From positions 1,860,001-1,924,000 of the forward strand of contig NC_056752.1 in assembly GCF_018687715.1 (NCBI RefSeq): a stretch of DNA of 64,000 bases, given 5' to 3'. A program made the translations under genes and the position numbers. The stretch is from Carya illinoinensis. Lineage: Eukaryota; Streptophyta; Magnoliopsida; Fagales; Juglandaceae. Of this stretch, positions 55,740 through 64,000 are shown one piece after another; position 1 is the first letter of the stretch, and each line of letters starts with the position of its first letter. The notes beneath the pieces are model-generated. The model was not told where the DNA came from and made no database searches. It was given only the letters and a program-made list of their open reading frames with translations.

Positions 55740-57489
55740 TCAACTGCATCTCTAATTTAGACAAGGAAAAGGATGTATCCTACCCAAGTAGCCCTAGTTA
55801 CAAGCTAGGTTATGCCAGTCAGTATATTGCTCCTGCTATTGTCTACCAGAAAGCCAAAGAGATAAATAATAGTTCTAGCGTGCAATCTGAGTTTTTCAAC
55901 GTAACCTGGCCTTTCATGTGCGTAGGAGGGCTAGAAACCTCGTTCGAGTTCACTTTTGCAACAATGCTGCTATAACTCAAGCTGTTCTTTCCTTCAATCT
56001 TAATATTTATAGTAAATTCAGTTGGAAGGTCGATTCAAATGACTTTTACGACACGACTGTCCCTTTCTTCTTCATCTTTGTGGTCAATTCTGATGGTTCT
56101 GAAACGATGAATATCAGCATAGGCTCCAAGAATTATTCTCTTGAAACAAATGCCTATCTGAATGGAGTAGAAATAATGGAGATACAGGAGAAATTAGGTT
56201 CAATTCCTACAGTGAGCATGCACAAGAACAAACATTTCTTTCTTGTACTAGGTTCAATTCTTTGAGGGTTAGTTCTAGTCAACATCTTCAGTTCCGTCCT
56301 CTTTTTGGTTTAAAAATGCGGGAATCCAAAGCTCGTAGAAACTTCAAAATGGTCACCACTTCCTGTATATGGAGGAGGGAGTTCTCACTCGAGGGAGAAG
56401 GGAAGTATACCTAATTTGAATCTCAAGTTCAAGGGACCTCTTGCTGAAATACAATTTGTGACCAACAACTCCGACTCAAAATTGCTGATTGGTAAAGGTG
56501 GCTTTGGGAATGTCTATAGGGGAACCCTCGAGATTAGCACAAAAGTTGCTATGAAACGGAGTTAACCAGGGTCAAACCAAGGCTTCCCAGAATTCCAAAC
56601 GGAGATCATGGTTCTTTCCAAAATTGGCTACCGCTATCTTGTTTCCTCGATTAAGTATTGTGAAGAGAGGTCTGAAATGATACTTGTCTCTGAGTTCATC
56701 GAAAAGGGGACTCTAAATGACCATCTTTATGCCTCAGATGTGGCTCATTTGTCTTAGAAGCAAAGGCTTGAAATTTGCATTGGTGCAGCAAAGGGTCTTC
56801 AATACCTCCACAAAGGTTCAAATGGGGGAATCATACACCGTGATGTCAAGTCCACGAATATCTTGCTTGATGAACATTTTGTTGCTAAAGTTGCTGATTT
56901 TGGCCTTTCGAAAGTAGGTTCTCTTGATGAGACCCATGTTAGGACAATTCTTAAAGGCACAATTAATGGTTATCTTGATCCTGGGTATATCATGTCCCAA
57001 TGGTTGATGAAAAAATCTGATGTAAACTCATTTGGAATTGTTCTTCTCGTGGTGTTATGTGCAATACCAGCAATTAATTCCACGCTTTCAGGAAAGCAGG
57101 TGAATTTGGCGGAATGAGCAATTTTCTGCAAAAAGGAAGGGTCGCTTGAAGAGATTGTTGATCCTTCACTCGAGGGTCAGATGTATCTAAACTCCCAAAG
57201 AAAGTTTATTGAGACGGCAAAGAGATGGTTACAAGAATGTGGTGATGATTGGCCTGCAATGGTGGATGTGTTGTGGGAATACGGATTACAGCTTCAGCAA
57301 ATTGCAGTGCAGATAGAACCACACGAGGAAAGCACAATCTATGTTTCAGCTACATTTTCATCGCAGAATGTAGGGTGGTTTCCTTCAATTAGCACATCCA
57401 TTAAGAGCGATGATATTGCTGTTATGTCGGATGATGGCTCCTCCTTTAAAACGAATGATGTTTTCTCCCAAATGAGAATTGATCAATGA
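55740..57489 (+). pseudogene. CrRLK1L receptor-like kinase pseudogene between the two intact genes
   Basis: Homology starts within the malectin-like domain (SNLDKEKDV..., counterpart of YNPDKAKHV at about residue 258), so signal peptide and half the ectodomain are missing. A frameshift lies near 55918. Stops include TGA 56263 (membrane segment), TAA 56562 (after the VAMKRS codons), TAG 56755 (for Trp of LSWKQR) and TGA 57115 (for Trp of LAEWA). An in-frame 3-bp insertion disturbs GTFGYLDPEY (now [11 protein letters not shown]). HRDVKSTN and ADFGLSK remain readable. The tail ends FSQMRIDQ at 57489. Clearly non-functional, but closer to the intact genes than the 32247 copy. Confidence 0.92.
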
Positions 57490-58273
57490 TACCATATAAT
57501 GCTATTTAAGTTTCTTTAGCCTCTACACTACCACTACAAACTTCGTTTAGGTGTTGCCTTTGTGAAGTACTAGTTTTTTTGTATTTTGGGTTGTGTATCA
57601 ATTTAGTTATGTACATGTAAAGTTGATGTGGACTCAACCATGATTGTCATTTTTAGCTATAACACTTCTCTTTTATAAGACCTGTTTATAACTAAAGCAT
57701 TTTTCTTTAATTAATTTGAGAGTTTCAAATTAGTTTAAGGGTCTTGAAAGCTTTCTGGTTCTTCTGTTGAAGATAATATCAAATCAATAATTTAATTTGA
57801 TTTTTAAAATTATCAAATCACTTTGATTTTATTTTTATAATATTTAAGATATTTATTGTATCTTATCTCAATGTAATTTCCATATTAATAAGGATATATG
57901 CCTTGTATTCAGTAATAATTAAGAAAGCAAATGGGTAGGCCTCATGTCTCTTTCCCTCTTTTTCTCTTCTCCATCTTCTTTTATACTATATTTTTTTTTC
58001 TATCCCTTTCAACTTCAAAGTATAGGAAAACAAGTATAACTATCACCATGGATCAAAGAAAGAAAGCAAAAATACATGTCAATTATGACTATAAAAACTG
58101 CTGATGTAAAAAAAAGTTTGGATCTTCAGATTTATGCATAGTGAGACAAGTCCAACTGAAAGCTGCGAAATGGAGGAGAGAGGAAACAATTTTACCTGCT
58201 GCGCTAAAGTTTCTTAATCCATTAGCAACACAATTTCCTTGATATTTTGTGGTCAGGGAGTCCCGAAGCTTTA
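57490..58273. other. 3' flank of the pseudogene; carries an unoccupied hAT site
   Basis: Bases 57828-58225 match 29543-29928 plus 30831-30870. ACAATTTTACCTGCTGCGC near 58188 is the site that is occupied by the 894-bp hAT element at 29929. No gene. Confidence 0.8.
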
Positions 58274-58480
58274 TGGGTAATGCTACACAACCCCCCAACC
58301 CCCAACACTCCACCTATTTTTTAATTTTTATTATTTTATTTTTTATCAAATATTTAATATATAAATAATAAATAAATTAATTAAATTAATTTAAAAAAAA
58401 TAAATTTAAAAAAAATATATTAAAAAAATATTAAAAAATAAAAAAGAGGTGGGGTGTTGGGGGATTGGGGGGTTGGGAAG
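58274..58480. mobile_element. Foldback MITE with C/G-rich arms
   Basis: ACCCCCCAACCCCCAACACTCCACC at the left pairs with GGTGGGGTGTTGGGGGATTGGGG at the right, around an A/T-only core containing ATCAAATATTTAATATATAA. Similar cores occur at 18340, 47330 and 48190. RNA or single-strand DNA would form a stable hairpin. Non-coding. Confidence 0.75.
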
Positions 58481-59640
58481 ATTTATTCTTTATAATATTT
58501 CCAAACAAAGCTTATGGCAATTGTCTTCGGGTTAATCTACAGCTACGTGCGGAGGTACGTACTGTTAGTTATTTTTATATTTTTTTATTATATATATTTT
58601 TTAAGTTTTCTTTTAAAAGAAAATTCATAATATTATTACAAAAATATTTACATAATTATTAAATAAAAATAATAACAAATAAAAAAAATTCAATAATAAC
58701 TTCCAACAAAACCACCGGCTAAAAGGGTTGCATTTTCCATTTATATTATGTCCCCTTGAGTACGTTAACGCGTTGTACCCCCACCCACCTCAAAAAACAA
58801 GAAGCTTTCGTGACTCTTCCAAAATCAAAATCAAAATCAGATTTTTTTTTTTTTATTTTTTTTTTTATTTTTTTTCTCTTCCCCAATTCTTCTTTGCCGG
58901 CGAGTATAATTTGATCCAACACCGATAGAACTAAACCCCCAATAAAGCCTTAATTCCTATTCCTTAAAAACCCTGAATTCTAAATACCATTAATTGAAGT
59001 TCAATAAAAACCACCATAAATACAATTCGATGGTTAGATCGATACTCATGAAGATTGAAAATTAATTTATACAACTTTATGACGTACCTATCTCGAATTT
59101 TGTATAATTTTTATATATTATCTATTTTCAAAAATGTGGCATCACTGAAATTAAATTAAAAGTAAGTTTAAAAAATTATTAAACTTATCCATCCGGATCC
59201 CAAAATTTTTTGTTTTACAATATTATAAATCTTAATATGGAATTCAAAATGAAAATATAAGAAAAATTATTTAAGATTGATGATTTATATGAAAAATAGT
59301 TAAGAGGTTTAATCCTCTAAACTTTATTAAGCAAGAAAATAATTTATTTAAGATCTCAATTATACCATCGTATATTTAATGTGACACAAAAATATCTAAA
59401 TTTTGTATAAAATTTGATAAACTAATTTACCTACCAGAATGACATATGAGCTTCTAAAAGATCACTTGATAGTTTTTACAAAAAAAAAATAAATTTTAAA
59501 TAAATCATTACAAAAGTAATAATAAATTAATATTATTTCACGAAACATTATACTCAAAATTTTAAAATATATATTAAGTTGTGTTGTTTAGCATTTTATT
59601 TATATGTGTATAAAGCAAATTATTGAGTTCAAAGCTTTCA
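58481..59640. other. Distal upstream region of gene 2, duplicate of 48300-49620
   Basis: AT-rich, no gene. Shares the conserved GTACGTTAACGCGTTGTAC segment and AT-rich landmarks with the gene 1 upstream region. Confidence 0.75.
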
Positions 59641-59679
59641 ACGTTTCAATTACTTCTACTTCTACTTTTCATACTTTGA

Positions 59680-60184
59680 AATGGTCATACATCTACTTTT
59701 CAAAGGTTTGAAATGGTCCACTTAAAAGTCCAAATGACGATTTTACCTCTACTCTCTCGCAATCATTTCCTTCCCACTATCCAAGTCCTTACACAGTGAG
59801 AGCGCGGCAACCTCACCTAAATGAACCAGAATTAATGCCAAAACTATACCCTATCCAATTGCAAGAGACATTCATATATCTTGGAAAGTTCAAAGCTTTC
59901 AACGTTTCAATTACTTGGTTTACGCTCTGAAAAAACCGAAACTGTCCTCTACTGTATGTAAACATTTTATTAAATATAAAGGGTATTTAAATCATTGGCT
60001 TATAAATTGATGCAGACTTGTCTATATTGGAAAATTATGATGGTCCATATTTCAACTGCAAAGTCCTCCACAAAGGCCAATTCTGAACCTCTCCTTCCAG
60101 CTTGTTCAACCTCAAGATCCAGAATTCTCAGATAAGCTTTCCTCCGAGTGGAAGTAAAGCAAGCAACTTTTTTCCACAGTTTCC
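59680..60184 (+). promoter_or_regulatory. Promoter and leader of CrRLK1L gene 2
   Basis: Retains the blocks shared with the orphan promoter at 5668-6413: GAAATGGTCCACTTAAAAGTCC, CCAATTGCAAGAGACATTCA, GTTCAAAGCTTTCAACGTTTC, and TTATAAATTGATGCAGACTTG at about 60000, the likely TATA region 185 bp before the ATG. Functional assignment is inferred from conservation and position. Confidence 0.65.
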
Positions 60185-62728
60185 ATGGAAAAGCTTAGGT
60201 TCCACAAAGTCCATACGCCTCTGTTTGCCCTTCTTTTATTTCTCCTCCAGTTCTCATCCCTCCAGTTTCTGTCCATGGCAGATTACTCTCTCCCAGATAA
60301 GTATTTCATCAATTGCGGCTCTGCTACCAACGTCTACAACGGCCAACGGAATTTCATCGGGGATTTGAATTCCAGTGACTCGACTTCCAATTCCATTTCC
60401 TTTACGGGTCAGAACAGAGTCGCGATTGAGAGCAACCGGTCTTCAACTGCATCGCCCCTGTATCAAACAGCAAGAGTTTTTTTGCACAACGCTTTTTATG
60501 AGTTCGATATCGACACTATTGGTACTTATTTTGTTCGCCTCCATTTCTTTGCTTTCTCCTCCCCAAGTACTCCAACTGATCTCTCCACAGCGCTTTTTGA
60601 CGTCTGGACTTCTGGGTTCTCACTTTTGCTTAATTTCACTGCCAAAAACAGTAGCGACTCTCCTATAATAAAGGAATTCTTACTTAGCATACTCAATCCT
60701 GGCAAATTCAAAGTGTATTTTGTTCCTCGGGGATCATCGTTTGCATTTATAAATGCCATGGAAGTCTTCCTTGCCCCTGACGATCTGATCAATGATACAG
60801 CCCGACATGTTACTGCTGCAGGAAGCACCAATGATTACAAAGGTGTGCTGTCTAAGGCTTTACACACCATTTACAGGATAAATGTTGGAGGCCCTAAAGT
60901 CACACCGGAAAACGACACGCTATTGAGAAACTGGGTTCCGGACAGCGACTACATTTATAATCCAGACAAGGCAAATGATGTAGTCAACTCCGTTAGCCCT
61001 AGTTACGACCCGGCTTATGCCAGTCAGTATACTGCTCCTGCTATTGTCTACCAGACTGCGCAAACGATGCATATCAATTCTACCAGGCAAGCTGATTTTT
61101 TCAACCTAACTTGGGGTTTTAATGTGCGTAGGAATGCTAGACACCTCGTTCGTGTTCACTTCTGTGACATTGTTGGAACATCAGCTAGAGTTGTAAGATT
61201 CAATCTTTATATATATAGTAGGTTCAGTACGGTAATCGATTCCTACGAGTATGTTAGCCTTTTAAATATTCCATTCTACGACAAATTTGTGGTTGATTCT
61301 GATGATTCGGGAACTATGAATATCAGTATAGGCCCTAGGGATGATTCTACTGAAAGAAAGGCCTATCTGAATGGGCTAGAAATAATGGAGATACTGGACA
61401 CGTCAGGTTCAGTTCCTACAGTGAGTGAGCCCAAAAACAAATATGTTCTTCTTGTAGTTGTTTCGGTGCTTGGAGGGTTGGTTCTAATCTGCATTTTGGC
61501 AGTTGGATTCTTTTTGGCTTTCAAATGCAGGAAGCAAAAGCTAGTGGAAAACTCGGACTGGTCACCAATACCTGTATTTGTAGTTGGGAGTACGCACAGC
61601 AGGGCGACTGAGGGAACCATAAATGGCTCCCCTCTGCCTAATTTTAATCTTACATTGAAGGTACCTCTTGCTGAAATCGTATCTGCGACAAACAACTTCG
61701 ACACGAGGTTGCTGATTGGTAAGGGTGGCTTTGGGAATGTTTATAGGGGAACTTTCAGAAATGGCAAGAAAATTGCTGTGAAACGGAGTGAGCCAGGGTC
61801 AAACCAAGGCTTCCCAGAATTCCAAACGGAAATCATGGTTCTTTCCAAAATTCGCCACCGTCATCTTGTTTCCTTGATTGGGTATTGTGAGGAGAGGTCT
61901 GAGATGATACTTGTCTATGAGTTCATGGAAAATGGGACTTTGAAGGATCATCTTTATGCCTCAGATGTGCCTCGTTTGTCATGGAAGCAGAGGCTGGAGA
62001 TATGCATTGGTGCAGCAAGGGGTCTTCAATACCTCCACAAAGGTTCAGCTGGGGGAATAATACACCGTGATGTCAAGTCCACTAATATCTTGCTTGATGA
62101 ACATTATGTTGCTAAAGTTGCCGACTTTGGCCTTTCGAAAACTGGTCCTCTTGATGACACCCATGTCAGCACAATTGTCAAAGGCACGTTTGGTTATCTT
62201 GATCCTGAGTATATTAGGTCCCAACAGTTGACGGATAAATCTGATGTGTATGCATTTGGAGTGGTTCTTCTCGAGGTGCTATGTGCACGGCCAGCAATTA
62301 ATGCCATGCTTCCCGGGAAGCAAGTGAATTTGGTTGAATGGGCAATGCTCTGCAAGAAAGAAGGGTCGCTTGAAGAGATTGTTGATCCTTCACTCAAGGG
62401 TCAGATTGATCCAAACTCCCAAAAAAGATTTATTGAGACAGCAGAGAAATGTTTACAAGAATTCGGTGCTGATCGCCCCACCATGGAGGATGTTGTCTGG
62501 GACTTGGAGTATTCATTACAGCTTCAGCAAACTGTAAAGCGGAGAGAACCACATGAGGACAGCGCAGTCGATGGTTTTGCAGGATTGTCATTGCCCAATG
62601 TACAGCGGTTGCCTTCATTTAGCATTGCGATGGATGGAAGCAATATGCCTGTTATGATGGATGATGGCTCCTACGTTGAAGCATGTGATGATGTCTTTTC
62701 CCAGATGAAAATCGATGACGCCAGATAA
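60185..62728 (+). CDS. CrRLK1L-family malectin-like receptor kinase, intact (gene 2)
   Basis: A single exon encoding 847 residues, about nineteen in twenty identical to gene 1 by eye. Same layout: signal peptide about 1-31, malectin-like ectodomain to about 405, membrane segment about 421-446, kinase about 505-780 with [22 protein letters not shown] and GTFGYLDPEY intact. Differences concentrate in the ectodomain and juxtamembrane region (for example FVNAIEVFHAPDN versus FINAMEVFLAPDD) and the C-terminal tail, which has one extra residue near its end; the kinase core is almost unchanged. ATG 60185 aligns with that of gene 1, and the leader before it has a frame-breaking indel. Probably a recent tandem duplicate with a shared plasma-membrane signalling role. 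Confidence 0.95.
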   Translation: MEKLRFHKVHTPLFALLLFLLQFSSLQFLSMADYSLPDKYFINCGSATNVYNGQRNFIGDLNSSDSTSNSISFTGQNRVAIESNRSSTASPLYQTARVFLHNAFYEFDIDTIGTYFVRLHFFAFSSPSTPTDLSTALFDVWTSGFSLLLNFTAKNSSDSPIIKEFLLSILNPGKFKVYFVPRGSSFAFINAMEVFLAPDDLINDTARHVTAAGSTNDYKGVLSKALHTIYRINVGGPKVTPENDTLLRNWVPDSDYIYNPDKANDVVNSVSPSYDPAYASQYTAPAIVYQTAQTMHINSTRQADFFNLTWGFNVRRNARHLVRVHFCDIVGTSARVVRFNLYIYSRFSTVIDSYEYVSLLNIPFYDKFVVDSDDSGTMNISIGPRDDSTERKAYLNGLEIMEILDTSGSVPTVSEPKNKYVLLVVVSVLGGLVLICILAVGFFLAFKCRKQKLVENSDWSPIPVFVVGSTHSRATEGTINGSPLPNFNLTLKVPLAEIVSATNNFDTRLLIGKGGFGNVYRGTFRNGKKIAVKRSEPGSNQGFPEFQTEIMVLSKIRHRHLVSLIGYCEERSEMILVYEFMENGTLKDHLYASDVPRLSWKQRLEICIGAARGLQYLHKGSAGGIIHRDVKSTNILLDEHYVAKVADFGLSKTGPLDDTHVSTIVKGTFGYLDPEYIRSQQLTDKSDVYAFGVVLLEVLCARPAINAMLPGKQVNLVEWAMLCKKEGSLEEIVDPSLKGQIDPNSQKRFIETAEKCLQEFGADRPTMEDVVWDLEYSLQLQQTVKRREPHEDSAVDGFAGLSLPNVQRLPSFSIAMDGSNMPVMMDDGSYVEACDDVFSQMKIDDAR

Positions 62729-63777
62729 TGAAACCTGGTCTTTCTGGTCTAGTAATAACGCAACTTTAAGTTACTTTAGCCTTTACAAGTTTGTTAGGTA
62801 TGCCTTTGTGAAGTCAATTTTGAATTTTGGGTCTTGCTAGCAGTGCCTCTAATTCGAACATGTTTTAGGAGAACCAAGTTGATTTCCTCAATACTGCTGA
62901 TAGCTTTTTGCTTGACTTTGGATCATGGACGGTAATGTTCCTTTGGAAGTGTTGGGACTTTCACTCATTCGTTTTGTATTTTATTTTCTCTTTTTTTTTA
63001 AAAAAAAAAATTGTAAACATCTGTTATATTTCTTAGTAAGTTACCAATTCCCTATTTAATATATATAATTTCCTGGTGAATGGAAGTGTGGTGAGAATTT
63101 ATTTTTTAAGTGCTAAGAAAAGTTCCCTGCAGTGCTCCCAACCTATAGAATACCTAAAGAGGGCGCCGGAGAACATGATTATCTCTTGCCCCTTCTCTCA
63201 ATCCATAATTTCACTGACTCTACAAAGGGTAGCAGAAATAGGAAGAATTGATAATCAATTAAGAAGAGAGCGATAATAGATTCATTGGTTGAGCTGCAAA
63301 CCGAAAAAAAATCAACTTTCTAAACATCAACATTCAACACCCCACTTGTTAGTGGGCTTCTCCTTCCTCTACTCATATAACTTCATCTTCAACACCCACT
63401 AAAGCTTTTGAATATAGAACCAAAACTATCACGCACAGCAAACTCTGGATGTTGGAAACTATTGAGACAGACAACAGCTAACGACTCTAAAGTTTGTGGA
63501 GTCATTGAGGTTTCCAAGTAGTATTATCTAAATTTGTTGAGACTTCAATTGGCCTGGGTTATTTCCATTGGGAAGAAAAAAATCTTCTTTGTAGTGATAC
63601 TGCATAAAATGAAATTGTTGGTTATTTCCATTGCTGAGGTCTTCAAGTTTTCAGTAAATCTACCATTGATGACTTTTTTGTTGCTCAGAATCGTGTGGAT
63701 TTGTTACACCTTGCACTTTTATGACAAGTTTTTTATTTTAATGATTATGTTAGAATTTAAGTGAAAATGTCTTAGAT
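62729..63777. other. 3' flank of gene 2
   Basis: Duplicate of 52889-54150 with small indels; no gene. It lacks the roughly 190-bp stretch at 53225-53405 and a stretch of about 60 bp near 54075-54135 that are present in the other copy. Confidence 0.75.
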
Positions 63778-63936
63778 ATAACCATAAAGTGCGTAAACGC
63801 CGCATAATCACTTTGAAAAAGAGTGAGGTCCACTACTAAAAAATTAATTTTTTCATGTGGTTCCCATGTTTTATTCATTTTTTTCAAAACAATTACGTGG
63901 CGGTTGCACAATTCACGATTGCAAATATCTTTTTTC
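63778..63936. mobile_element. Small foldback MITE, present only in the gene 2 copy
   Basis: Sits between TAGAT (63773-63777) and TAGAT (63937-63941). The gene 1 flank at about 54145-54155 reads CTTAGATGTTTTG without it. Its arms GTGCGTAAACGCCGCATAATCAC and ACGTGGCGGTTGCACAATTC are imperfect inverted repeats. Confidence 0.75.
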
Positions 63937-63941
63937 TAGAT

Positions 63942-64000
63942 GTTTCATTTTTTGTTTTTCTATTTTTCTATTCTTGAAAGAGCAACCTTAGTTCTGCTAA
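63942..64000. other. Right edge, continues the duplicated flank
   Basis: Matches 54155-54215 (CTTGAAAGAGCAACCTTAGTTC). No gene. Confidence 0.6.

Overview
The window is plant nuclear DNA, probably from a woody eudicot. Supporting signs are AT-rich spacers, GT-AG introns, single-exon receptor-kinase and DUF247 genes, and plant hAT, copia, Helitron, Mutator-like and MITE elements. Several MITEs carry ATCTCATCTCAACTC-type repeats that I associate with Fagales such as walnut and hickory; that placement is from memory and tentative. No rRNA, tRNA gene or CRISPR array was seen.

Host genes are few. A DUF247 gene (6849-8494) is split by one frameshift. Two intact, nearly identical receptor-like kinases of the CrRLK1L (malectin-like) family lie at 50348-52888 and 60185-62728. 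They belong to a tandem cluster that also holds two decayed copies (32247-34263, 55740-57489) and two 5' stumps (ending near 6446 and 48165). Much of the apparently empty DNA between them is duplicated 5' or 3' flank of these genes.

The rest is mainly transposons, many with readable target-site duplications (TSDs). A 4.8 kb hAT element (45-4807) carries a dead BED-finger transposase. A copia retrotransposon (8691-29542, TSD TTACT) holds an 895 bp hAT element in its 5' LTR, host fragments resembling a TIR domain and methionine synthase, and an unidentified minus-strand unit. Inside its pol region sits a 14.3 kb Helitron (12915-27227) with RepHel and RPA genes whose predicted exons stay open. 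That Helitron also carries minus-strand exons of a mitochondrial dicarboxylate/tricarboxylate carrier and of an unidentified gene.

Further right are a 1.5 kb hAT-like element with an extremely AT-rich core (37862-39396), two solo LTRs of one family nested in each other (41966-46357), a Mutator-like element with long inverted repeats (46388-47601), and several MITEs.

The duplicated flanks act as internal controls. Three insertions have a recognisable empty or nearly empty counterpart elsewhere in the window, so their boundaries and relative ages can be read directly. The main biological themes are tandem birth and death of a CrRLK1L cluster, a stranded CrRLK1L promoter now in front of the DUF247 gene, and gene-fragment capture by a nested Helitron/copia complex.
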